A DNA stretch of 64,000 nt from MFD09286-c1 sp963701015 (GTDB lineage: Bacteria > Bacteroidota > Bacteroidia > Bacteroidales > DTGW01). The notes under the pieces were generated by a model. That model was not told where the DNA came from. It ran no database searches and was given only the letters and a program-made list of their open reading frames with translations. Positions 25,905 through 34,208 of this stretch are shown here, piece by piece (the first letter of the stretch is position 1; each line of letters opens with the position of its first letter). The stretch covers positions 1,364,001-1,428,000 of the forward strand of contig OY969556.1 of NCBI GenBank assembly GCA_963701015.1, given 5' to 3'. A program made the position numbers and the translations under genes.

Positions 25905-27905
25905 TTACTCAGTCATTTTACTTTTCTTTTCGCTTTCTTCCATTTCTGTTTTCAAAGCAGCTAATTCAGTAATATCACCAAGAGTTGTCTTTTCAATGTT
26001 ACTTTTAATTTTCTTTGTTGCTTTCTTAACTGTTTCTTCACTTGATTTTTTCGAAGCAGTTTCTTCAGCTTTTTTTACATCTTCAAAAACACGGCTATGC
26101 GAAAGTATTATTCTTTTTGCTGATTTGTTAAATTCAATTACTTTGAATTCAAGTTTTTCATCAATTTTCGCATTGCTACCATCTTCCTTTACCAAATGTT
26201 TAGGTGTTACAAAACCCTCAACACCGTATGGAAGGGCAACTACTGCACCTTTATCAAATAAATCAATAACAGTTCCTTCGTGTATTGAATCTGGAGTAAA
26301 TATGGTTTCAAAAACATCCCAAGGATTTTCTTCCAAATGTTTATGTCCAAGGCTTAAGCGTCTGTTTTCTTTATCAATTTCAAGAACAACTACTTCAATT
26401 TCATCTCCGATATTTGTAAATTCGGCAGGATGTTTAATTTTCTTTGTCCATGAAAGGTCTGAAATATGGATTAAGCCATCAACACCTTCTTCAATTTCAA
26501 CGAATACACCAAAGTTAGTAAAATTACGGACTTTTGCAGTATGTTTTGTACCAATTGCATATTTTTCTTCAATATTTTGCCAAGGATCAGCTTTTAATTG
26601 CTTCATACCTAATGACATCTTTCTTTCTTCACGGTCTAAAGTTAAAATAACTGCATCTACGGTATCGCCAACTTTCATAAATTCCTGAGCGCTGCGTAAA
26701 TGTTGTGACCATGACATTTCTGAAACGTGAATTAAACCTTCAACTCCGGTTGCTATTTCAACGAAAGCGCCATAATCAGCCATTACTACAACTTTTCCAC
26801 TTACTTTATCACCAACTTTTAATTCAGCGCTAAGTGAATCCCAAGGATGTGGAGTAAGCTGTTTTAAACCCAGTGCAATACGTTTTTTAGCATCGTCAAA
26901 ATCAAGTATAACTACATTTAGTTTCTGATCGAGCTGTACAATTTCTTCAGGATGGTTTACACGACCCCATGATAAATCGGTAATATGAATTAAACCGTCA
27001 ACACCGCCAAGGTCGATAAATACACCATATGATGTAATATTTTTAACAGTTCCTTCAAGTACCTGACCTTTTTCCAGTTTCGAAATTATATCTTTTTTCT
27101 GTTGTTCAAGTTCAGCTTCAATAAGTGCTTTATGCGAAACAACAACATTTTTGAATTCGTGATTGATTTTTACAACTTTAAATTCCATTGTTTTGTTTAC
27201 ATAGGCATCGTAATCACGAATTGGTTTAACGTCAATTTGTGAACCTGGCAAGAATGCTTCAATTCCAAATACGTCAACAATCATACCACCTTTGGTACGA
27301 CATTTTATATAACCTTTAATAATTTCATCGTTTTCAAGTGCAGCATTTACCCTGTCCCATGAACGCATTGCACGTGCTTTTTTGTGCGATAGGAGTAGCT
27401 GACCTTTTTTATCTTCCTGGCTTTCAACATAAACTTCTACTTTATCCCCAACTGCTAGTTCAGGATTATATCGAAATTCGTTTAAACTAACTACACCTTC
27501 TGATTTATATCCAATGTTAACAACAACTTCACGTTTGTTCATTGAAATTACTGTACCGTCAATACATTCATTTTCGGCAATAGTTGAAAGTGTTTGATTG
27601 TAAAGGTTTTCAAAATTTGCTTTTACATCAGCAGCATAAATTTCACCTTTGTTCGTGTAATTGTTCCAGTCAAATTCGGCTGAAAGTTTTTCGCGTTGTG
27701 CTTTTCTAATTGCAGCAAGATGATCTACATCGTCATCATCTTCTTCGTCTTCAATTTCTTCTGTTTCGTCAATTTCCTCTACTTCTTCTTCTACTTCAAC
27801 GGAAACATCATCTGATTCACCCTCAACTTCACCGGGTAACTCATTTTTTGTAATTTCTGAATCGTTTAATTCTTCAATTTTGCTTTTTTCTGAATTCTTT
27901 GTCAT
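25905..27905 (-). CDS. rpsA: 30S ribosomal protein S1
   Basis: A 666-residue protein with an acidic N-terminal extension (Glu/Asp-rich, about 18-60) and six S1 RNA-binding repeats, visible as recurring GxVxxxxxxGxxVxxxxxxGxxH modules (for example GTVKNITSYGVFIDLGGVDG). It holds mRNA on the small subunit, a role thought to matter more in Bacteroidota because Shine-Dalgarno sites are rarely used. The C-terminal 50 residues are charged and low-complexity. The length is longer than in E. coli, as usual for the phylum. It is preceded by its own candidate promoter. Confidence 0.96.
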   Translation of the reverse strand: MTKNSEKSKIEELNDSEITKNELPGEVEGESDDVSVEVEEEVEEIDETEEIEDEEDDDDVDHLAAIRKAQREKLSAEFDWNNYTNKGEIYAADVKANFENLYNQTLSTIAENECIDGTVISMNKREVVVNIGYKSEGVVSLNEFRYNPELAVGDKVEVYVESQEDKKGQLLLSHKKARAMRSWDRVNAALENDEIIKGYIKCRTKGGMIVDVFGIEAFLPGSQIDVKPIRDYDAYVNKTMEFKVVKINHEFKNVVVSHKALIEAELEQQKKDIISKLEKGQVLEGTVKNITSYGVFIDLGGVDGLIHITDLSWGRVNHPEEIVQLDQKLNVVILDFDDAKKRIALGLKQLTPHPWDSLSAELKVGDKVSGKVVVMADYGAFVEIATGVEGLIHVSEMSWSQHLRSAQEFMKVGDTVDAVILTLDREERKMSLGMKQLKADPWQNIEEKYAIGTKHTAKVRNFTNFGVFVEIEEGVDGLIHISDLSWTKKIKHPAEFTNIGDEIEVVVLEIDKENRRLSLGHKHLEENPWDVFETIFTPDSIHEGTVIDLFDKGAVVALPYGVEGFVTPKHLVKEDGSNAKIDEKLEFKVIEFNKSAKRIILSHSRVFEDVKKAEETASKKSSEETVKKATKKIKSNIEKTTLGDITELAALKTEMEESEKKSKMTE

Positions 27906-28276
27906 TTAAAATAATTTAAAATTAATAAGTTAGACATTATTTTTTCTCGAAGCTGCAAAATTAAAATTTTATCTATTATTTAAATTAAATATACAAAAAA
28001 AAATTAAAATCAAATGAATACGTTCTTATTTTGATTTAAACAAAATAACTTGCATATCTTATGTATAAAGATAATCTATTATAAAATCATTTCTATATAA
28101 ATTTTTTGAATTCATGAATTATTATTCATTTTAATCTTAAAAATTACCTGAAAAGTTGTTTTTGAACAATTTATGTTGAAATTATTATCATAATTAAAAA
28201 ATGAAAATTAATATCGATTACTCATTTCGTATTTTTCTTTTATTTTTACGCACTTTTAAATAGAAATTATTCTAAA
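27906..28276. promoter_or_regulatory. divergent control region of rpsA and ugd
   Basis: A 371-base very AT-rich gap between two divergent genes. It holds the rpsA candidate -7 element at 27956. For ugd, TATTTTTA near 28248 is a weak match. No hairpin with a clear regulatory role and no RNA gene was seen. Confidence 0.45.
27956..27963 (-). promoter_or_regulatory. candidate -7 promoter for rpsA
   Basis: On the minus strand TAATTTTG matches TAnnTTTG and lies 50 bases upstream of the rpsA ATG, leaving a leader long enough for regulation by S1 itself (inference). Confidence 0.4.
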
Positions 28277-29608
28277 ATGAAAATTACAATTGTTGGAACT
28301 GGATATGTTGGTCTTGTTACCGGAACATGTTTTGCCGAAACCGGATTAAGTGTTACTTGCGTTGATGTTGACGAAAAGAAAATCAATAAGCTATTAAATG
28401 GTGAAATACCTATTTATGAGCCCGGACTAGAACAAATGGTGGAGCGTAATGTAAAAAAAGAACGTTTAGCATTTTCTACAAGTTTAAAAGAAAGTATTGT
28501 TGATAGCGAAGTTATTTTCATTGCTGTAGGTACTCCGCCCGATGAAGACGGAAGTGCAGATTTAAAATATGTTTTAGCTGTTGCTCGTGAAATTGGGCAA
28601 TATATGGACCATTATTTGGTAGTTGTTACTAAAAGTACTGTTCCTATTGGTACTGCAAATAAAGTGAGAGATGCAATTAATAGTGAATTAAACATACGAA
28701 ACAGTAAAATAAAATTCGATGTTGCTTCAAATCCTGAATTTTTAAAGGAAGGGAATGCCATAGAAGATTTTTTAAAGCCCGACAGAATTGTAATTGGGAT
28801 TGAATCAATTGAGGCTGAAAATATTTTGCGTAAACTATACAAACCATTTTTGTTAAACGGTCATCCGATTTTATTTATGGATATTCCATCGGCTGAACTA
28901 ACCAAATATGCTGCCAATTCTATGTTGGCTACAAAAATCAGCTTTATGAACGATATAGCAAATTTGTGCGATATTGTAGGTGCTGATGTAAATATGGTCA
29001 GGAAAGGAATTGGAAGTGACCCCCGTATCGGGAATAAGTTTATTTACCCGGGAGTTGGTTATGGCGGTTCATGTTTCCCGAAAGATGTAAAAGCACTTAT
29101 TAAAACGGCTGAAGACAAAAATTGGTCACTCGAAATTTTAAAAGCCGTTGACAAAGTTAATAATCGCCAGAAGGAAATAATAATTGGAAAAATTAAGAAC
29201 TTTTATCAAAACAATTTAAAAGGTAAGACTTTTGCAATTTGGGGATTGTCTTTTAAACCTCAGACAGATGATATGCGTGAAGCTCCGTCATTAGTAATAA
29301 TTGATAAACTATTAGCCGAAGGCGCTAAAATAAAGGTTTACGATCCGGTTGCAATGGAAGAATGTAAGCGAGTTTTGGGTAATAAGGTCGAATATTCAAA
29401 AGATCAATATGAAGCAACAATTGATGCTGATGCAATTGTGGTTGTTACAGAATGGTCGGAATTCAGATTACCTAATTTTACGATACTTGATAAGCTTATG
29501 AAAGCAAAAGTAATTTTTGATGGTAGGAATATTTTTGAACCTTCGGAAATGGCAGATTTAGGTTACATTTATTATAGTATTGGTCGTAAACCAGTAGTTG
29601 CGGAATAA
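28277..29608 (+). CDS. ugd: UDP-glucose 6-dehydrogenase
   Basis: A 443-residue enzyme that oxidises UDP-glucose to UDP-glucuronate with NAD. N-terminal Rossmann motif GTGYVGLVTGTCFAETG, then VGTPPDEDGSADL, VTKSTVPIGTA, SNPEFLKEGNAIEDF, PDRIVIG, AELTKYAANS, and the catalytic Cys in YPGVGYGGSCFPKD. The C-terminal UDP-binding domain begins with WGLSFKPQTDDMREAPS. It is the first gene of a sugar-nucleotide run, and its product is the direct substrate of the next enzyme. Confidence 0.96.
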   Translation: MKITIVGTGYVGLVTGTCFAETGLSVTCVDVDEKKINKLLNGEIPIYEPGLEQMVERNVKKERLAFSTSLKESIVDSEVIFIAVGTPPDEDGSADLKYVLAVAREIGQYMDHYLVVVTKSTVPIGTANKVRDAINSELNIRNSKIKFDVASNPEFLKEGNAIEDFLKPDRIVIGIESIEAENILRKLYKPFLLNGHPILFMDIPSAELTKYAANSMLATKISFMNDIANLCDIVGADVNMVRKGIGSDPRIGNKFIYPGVGYGGSCFPKDVKALIKTAEDKNWSLEILKAVDKVNNRQKEIIIGKIKNFYQNNLKGKTFAIWGLSFKPQTDDMREAPSLVIIDKLLAEGAKIKVYDPVAMEECKRVLGNKVEYSKDQYEATIDADAIVVVTEWSEFRLPNFTILDKLMKAKVIFDGRNIFEPSEMADLGYIYYSIGRKPVVAE

Positions 29609-29674
29609 TGGAATACAGAAGCCGAAAAAGGAATTATTTAATTTTGAATTAGCTTAAAAAATATATGCAATAGG

Positions 29675-30625
29675 ATGAAAAGAATTTTGGTTACCGGAGG
29701 AGCTGGTTTTATTGGATCACATTTGTGTGAACGGTTAATAAATGAAGGAAATGAAGTGATTTGCCTTGATAATTTATTTACAGGTTCAAAGGAAAATATT
29801 ATCCATTTAATGGGCAATCCTTATTTCGAAATGGTAAGGCATGATGTTACTTCATCCTATTTTGCTGAAGTGGATGAAATATATAATTTAGCATGTCCGG
29901 CTTCACCAATCCACTATCAGTATAACTCAATAAAAACAATAAAGACTTCTGTAATGGGGGCAATTAACATGTTAGGGTTGGCAAAAAGGACGAAGTCTAA
30001 AATATTGCAGGCATCAACCAGTGAAGTTTATGGCGATCCTGAAATTCATCCTCAAACCGAAGAATATTGGGGACACGTAAACCCAATTGGAATACGTTCA
30101 TGTTACGATGAAGGCAAACGTTGTGCAGAGTCACTTTTTATGAGTTATTACCATCAAAATAATGTTAAAATAAAAATCATTCGTATCTTTAATACTTATG
30201 GACCACGAATGCATCCAAACGATGGACGTGTGGTTTCCAACTTTATTGTTCAGGCTTTAAAAAATGAAAATATAACAGTTTATGGTGACGGAAAGCAAAC
30301 CAGGAGTTTCCAATTTGTTGACGATTTGGTAGAGGGTATGATGAGAATGATGGGAACCTCCGATGTAATTACCGGTCCAATTAATATTGGTAATCCTGGT
30401 GAATTCACTATTTTGGAACTAGCCGAAAAAGTAATCCAAATGACAAATTCAAAATCAAAAATTGCATTCCAACCATTGCCACAGGATGATCCTATGCAAA
30501 GAAAACCTGATATTTCACTTGCAGGGAAAACACTTAATAATTGGAAACCCAAGGTTGAATTGACAGAAGGATTAAAGTTAACGATTCAATATTTTGATAA
30601 AAAATTAAAGCAAGCTCAAAACTAA
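29675..30625 (+). CDS. uxs: UDP-glucuronate decarboxylase (UDP-xylose synthase)
   Basis: A 316-residue extended short-chain dehydrogenase: GGAGFIGSHL for NAD, the catalytic Ser/Thr region ASTSEVYGDPEIHPQTE, and the Tyr-x3-Lys pair in RSCYDEGKR. The GIRSCYDEGKR segment with RMHPNDGRVVSNF is characteristic of the UXS group that converts UDP-glucuronate to UDP-xylose. It lies 66 bases after ugd, so the pair makes UDP-xylose from UDP-glucose for a surface polysaccharide or glycan. Confidence 0.93.
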   Translation: MKRILVTGGAGFIGSHLCERLINEGNEVICLDNLFTGSKENIIHLMGNPYFEMVRHDVTSSYFAEVDEIYNLACPASPIHYQYNSIKTIKTSVMGAINMLGLAKRTKSKILQASTSEVYGDPEIHPQTEEYWGHVNPIGIRSCYDEGKRCAESLFMSYYHQNNVKIKIIRIFNTYGPRMHPNDGRVVSNFIVQALKNENITVYGDGKQTRSFQFVDDLVEGMMRMMGTSDVITGPINIGNPGEFTILELAEKVIQMTNSKSKIAFQPLPQDDPMQRKPDISLAGKTLNNWKPKVELTEGLKLTIQYFDKKLKQAQN

Positions 30626-30630
30626 TTTTT

Positions 30631-31194
30631 ATGAACTTAATTCCTACTCAAATATCGGAATTGTTTGTTATTGAACCAATGGTTTATCGTGATGAACGTG
30701 GCCACTTTTTTGAACAATACAATGAAGCAAAGTTTAAAGAAAAAGGTATAAACTATAGATTTATTCAAGACAATCAATCAAAATCGACATACGGTGTTAT
30801 ACGAGGACTTCATTTTCAATTGGCTCCTTATGCACAAACCAAATTAGTGAGGGCAATACAAGGGAAAATATTTGATGTTGCTGTAGATATTCGTAAAAAT
30901 AGTCCAACATTTGGCCATTGGTACGGAATAGAACTTACTGATGAAAATTTTCTGCAATTACTTATTCCTCGTGGATTTGCACATGGGTTTTCTGTTCTTT
31001 CCGAAACGGCAATTGTACATTACAAATGCGATAACCTGTATAATCCTGCTTCTGAAAAAGGTATCATTTATAATGATAAATCCTTGGATATTGATTGGCA
31101 TATACCTGCTAAAAAAGCTTTTGTGTCGCCAAAAGATAAAATATTACCCGATTTTGATAACGCTGAAATAAACTTTCTTTACGGTTCCGAATAA
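30631..31194 (+). CDS. rfbC: dTDP-4-dehydrorhamnose 3,5-epimerase
   Basis: A 187-residue cupin enzyme of dTDP-L-rhamnose synthesis. Visible are DERGHFFEQYNEAKF, QDNQSKS, the catalytic His61 in GVIRGLHFQ, DVAVDIRKNSPTFG, and PRGFAHGFSVLSE. It starts six bases after uxs and ends three bases before rfbD, so these genes form one operon. The first two pathway genes (rfbA, rfbB) are not in the window. Confidence 0.95.
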   Translation: MNLIPTQISELFVIEPMVYRDERGHFFEQYNEAKFKEKGINYRFIQDNQSKSTYGVIRGLHFQLAPYAQTKLVRAIQGKIFDVAVDIRKNSPTFGHWYGIELTDENFLQLLIPRGFAHGFSVLSETAIVHYKCDNLYNPASEKGIIYNDKSLDIDWHIPAKKAFVSPKDKILPDFDNAEINFLYGSE

Positions 31195-31197
31195 ATT

Positions 31198-32064
31198 ATG
31201 AGCACAATTTTAATTACAGGTTCTAAAGGCCAATTAGGTAGCGAATTGCAAGTTTTGACTAATCTATTTCCGCAATTCGCATTCCATTTTCACGATGTAG
31301 ATACGCTTGATATTACAGATATACAATCGCTTAGAAAATGCTTTAAAGAAATATCTCCAAAATACATTATAAATTGCGCAGCATATACAGCAGTTGATAA
31401 AGCTGAAAGTGAAATTGAAAAAGCATATTTAATTAATGAAACGGCAGTTGCTAATATTGAAAAAATTGCAGAAGAATTTAAAACCAAAATAATTCATACT
31501 TCAACGGATTATGTATTTGATGGAAATGCAAATGTTCCTTATGTTGAAACTGATAAAACCAATCCGGTTTCGGTTTATGGAAAAAGTAAATTAAAGGGTG
31601 AAGAAAAGTTGTTTAATAATTCAAATGCAATTACTATTCGTACTTCCTGGCTTTATAGCTCCTTTGGAAACAATTTTGTAAAAACTATGCTTAGGGTTGG
31701 TAGAGAAAAGGGTGAACTCAAAGTAGTTTGTGACCAGGTTGGAACCCCAACTTATGCTGCAGATTTAGCATTGGCTATTTTGCAGATTATTACTAAAATA
31801 GAAGATAAAATTGTTCAATTTATTCCTGGCATATATCATTTTTCAAATGAAGGAGCCTGCAGTTGGTACGATTTTGCCTGTGAAATAATTCAACAAGCTA
31901 ATATAAAATGTAAAATTAAACCTGTTGAGACTTCTGAATATCCAACACCAACCAAACGACCAGCTTATAGTGTTCTGAACAAAAAGAAAATTAAAAATAA
32001 TTTTTCTATTGAAATTCCCTGGTGGAAGGATGGTTTAACTCGCTGTTTACCAAAACTACTTTAA
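31198..32064 (+). CDS. rfbD: dTDP-4-dehydrorhamnose reductase
   Basis: A 288-residue NADPH-dependent reductase giving dTDP-L-rhamnose. It has the N-terminal LITGSKGQLGSEL, NCAAYTAVDKAE, STDYVFDGNANVPYVETD, the catalytic Tyr-x3-Lys in VYGKSKLKGE, RTSWLYSSFGNNFVKTM, and CDQVGTPTYAADLA. The C-terminal RPAYSVLNKKKI is also typical. It is the last gene of the ugd-uxs-rfbC-rfbD run; no terminator hairpin is obvious in the following 169 bases. Confidence 0.95.
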   Translation: MSTILITGSKGQLGSELQVLTNLFPQFAFHFHDVDTLDITDIQSLRKCFKEISPKYIINCAAYTAVDKAESEIEKAYLINETAVANIEKIAEEFKTKIIHTSTDYVFDGNANVPYVETDKTNPVSVYGKSKLKGEEKLFNNSNAITIRTSWLYSSFGNNFVKTMLRVGREKGELKVVCDQVGTPTYAADLALAILQIITKIEDKIVQFIPGIYHFSNEGACSWYDFACEIIQQANIKCKIKPVETSEYPTPTKRPAYSVLNKKKIKNNFSIEIPWWKDGLTRCLPKLL

Positions 32065-32202
32065 AATTCATAAAATAATTTATCGATATTTTTTAATTAA
32101 ATATTTGATTTAATTTCAATATATAAAGCTTGATTTTTATCATTTCATAAATTTTTTGAAATTCAAGTCAAATACTTCTATTTACCTTCCAAGGATTTGA
32201 TA

Positions 32203-32210
32203 TAAATTTG
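32203..32210 (+). promoter_or_regulatory. candidate -7 promoter for the phosphohexomutase gene
   Basis: TAAATTTG matches TAnnTTTG 23 bases before the ATG at 32234. It suggests that the mutase gene is transcribed independently of the sugar-nucleotide operon. Confidence 0.4.
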
Positions 32211-32233
32211 TATTCCATTTAAAAAATAGCAAA

Positions 32234-33976
32234 ATGAATAATTCAGAAATATTAGAACAGGTAAGGAAAAGAGCGTCGGAGTGGTTATCTGCAAAATACG
32301 ATGAAACTACAAGAAAGGAAGTCGAAACTCTATTAAAATCGGATGAAAAGGAATTAATAGATGCATTTTATCGCGATTTGGAATTTGGAACAGGTGGTTT
32401 AAGAGGAATTATGGGTGCCGGAACAAATAGGATGAATATATATACCGTTGCAAAAGCAACTCAAGGTTTGGCAAATTATTTGTTAAAAAATTTTACCAAT
32501 CTGCCATTGATTAAGGTTGCAGTTGCTCATGATTGCAGAAATAACAGCCGTCTGTTTGCAGAAACAACAGCTAATATATTTGCAGCCAACGGAATTAAAG
32601 TATATTTATTCGATTCTTTACGACCAACTCCTGAATTATCATTTTCGCTAAGACACTTCGGTTGCCAAAGTGGAGTAGTTATAACTGCTTCACATAATCC
32701 TAAAGAATATAATGGTTATAAAGCTTATTGGGACGATGGCGGTCAGGTTGTTCCTCCACATGATAAAAATATAATTTCTGAAGTTGAGGAAATATCAAGT
32801 ATTGATGAAATTAAATTTTCAGGAAACAATCATCTGATTGAATCTATTGGTTCAAATGTTGATGAAATATATATTAATAAGGTGAAAGAACTTTCGCTTT
32901 CTCCCGAAATTATTGCCAAACATAAGGACATGAAAATTGTATATACTCCCATTCATGGTACTGGAGTAAAATTAGTTCCTATGGCTCTAAGAAAGTTTGG
33001 GTTTACTAATATTATCAATGTTCCTGAACAGGATATTAACGATGGTAATTTTCCTACAGTTAAATCACCAAATCCTGAAGAACCTGCAACTATGGCCATG
33101 GCAATAGAAAGGGCAAAATCTACCAATGCTGAATTGGTACTTGCTACAGATCCCGATGGAGACAGGGTTGGTATTGCTGTTAAAAATGATAAAGGCGAAT
33201 TTATTTTGTTGAATGGAAACCAAACCGGGTCAATATTAATCTATTATTTGATAAACCGTTGGGCTGCACTCGGAAAATTAAAAGGCAAAGAATATATTGT
33301 TAAAACAATAGTAACCACTGATCTAATTTCAGATATTTCTACAAAATACAATGTTCCCCATTATAATGTTTTAACTGGTTTTAAATATATTGCTGAAATA
33401 ATTAAGAACAACGAAGGTAAAACAACCTTTATTGGTGGAGGTGAAGAAAGTTATGGCTATTTGGCTGGTGAATTTGTAAGGGATAAAGATGCCATAATAG
33501 CTTGTGCTTTAATTGCCGAAGCTGCAGCCTGGGCAAAGGACAATGAAAAATCACTATTTGATTTGTTGTTAGAAATTTATATTGAATTCGGATTTTATAA
33601 AGAATCCCTTGTAAATGTTACCAAAAAAGGAAAAGAAGGTTCTGAAGAAATCCAGAAAATGATGGATAATTTCAGGGCTAATCCCCAAAAATCATTAGGT
33701 GGTTGCGCTGTAGTTAAACTTTTGGATTATCAACTTAGCAAAAGCACTGATTTAAAAACCGGGAAACAGGAAAATATTAATTTATTAAAGTCAAATGTAC
33801 TTCAGTTTATTAATGCTGAAGGTTCAAGAATAACTGTAAGACCAAGTGGAACTGAACCCAAGATTAAATTTTATTTAAGTGTTAAAGGTGTTTTGAAAAA
33901 TAAATCGGATTTTGCAGAGGCAAATGCAAAAGCAGATAAACAGATATCATTAATAGCAAAAGAATTGGGACTATAA
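32234..33976 (+). CDS. phospho-sugar mutase (phosphoglucomutase type)
   Basis: A 580-residue alpha-D-phosphohexomutase. The active-site phosphoserine is Ser153 in VVITASHNPKEYNGYK, the metal-binding loop is DPDGDRVG, the sugar-specificity loop is GGGEESYGYL, and the phosphate-binding loop RPSGTEPKIKFY is near the C-terminus. The GTGGLRG start and the length put it in the PGM2/PgcA group, acting on glucose-1-phosphate or related sugars. It would supply glucose-1-phosphate for UDP-glucose and the preceding sugar-nucleotide genes. Confidence 0.94.
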   Translation: MNNSEILEQVRKRASEWLSAKYDETTRKEVETLLKSDEKELIDAFYRDLEFGTGGLRGIMGAGTNRMNIYTVAKATQGLANYLLKNFTNLPLIKVAVAHDCRNNSRLFAETTANIFAANGIKVYLFDSLRPTPELSFSLRHFGCQSGVVITASHNPKEYNGYKAYWDDGGQVVPPHDKNIISEVEEISSIDEIKFSGNNHLIESIGSNVDEIYINKVKELSLSPEIIAKHKDMKIVYTPIHGTGVKLVPMALRKFGFTNIINVPEQDINDGNFPTVKSPNPEEPATMAMAIERAKSTNAELVLATDPDGDRVGIAVKNDKGEFILLNGNQTGSILIYYLINRWAALGKLKGKEYIVKTIVTTDLISDISTKYNVPHYNVLTGFKYIAEIIKNNEGKTTFIGGGEESYGYLAGEFVRDKDAIIACALIAEAAAWAKDNEKSLFDLLLEIYIEFGFYKESLVNVTKKGKEGSEEIQKMMDNFRANPQKSLGGCAVVKLLDYQLSKSTDLKTGKQENINLLKSNVLQFINAEGSRITVRPSGTEPKIKFYLSVKGVLKNKSDFAEANAKADKQISLIAKELGL

Positions 33977-33997
33977 TATTAAAAAAAATTAAAATTG

Positions 33998-34020
33998 TAA
34001 GCTGTTCATCGAACAGCTTA
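33998..34020 (+). terminator. hairpin after the phosphohexomutase gene
   Basis: TAAGCTGTTC (33998-34007) pairs perfectly with GAACAGCTTA (34011-34020) around a three-base loop, followed by TTTTACTT. A likely intrinsic terminator before the polysaccharide locus. Confidence 0.75.
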
Positions 34021-34155
34021 TTTTACTTATATACAATTGATTAATAATGCTTAGTTAACATTTCATACCTAAGATTGAAACAATTCAACCAATGGGGTTA
34101 ACATTTCAATCCCCTTTTATAAACTTTACTTCTATTTTCTGGTCAAGTAACATGC

Positions 34156-34163
34156 TACTTTTG
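34156..34163 (+). promoter_or_regulatory. candidate -7 promoter of the polysaccharide locus
   Basis: TACTTTTG matches TAnnTTTG and lies 45 bases before the GH31 ATG; TTTTCTGG near 34134 is a poor -33. No comparable element is seen before susC or susD, so it could drive GH31 through susD. Confidence 0.45.
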
Positions 34164-34208
34164 AAAAGTTTTAACTAACTTTAAGTAAACTGTAACTAAC
34201 CAATTAAC

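Noticed and set aside
25864..26688. 274-codon plus-strand ORF opposite rpsA
   Set aside because: Ser/Phe/Thr-rich mirror of the S1 repeats; the minus-strand S1 gene is unambiguous.
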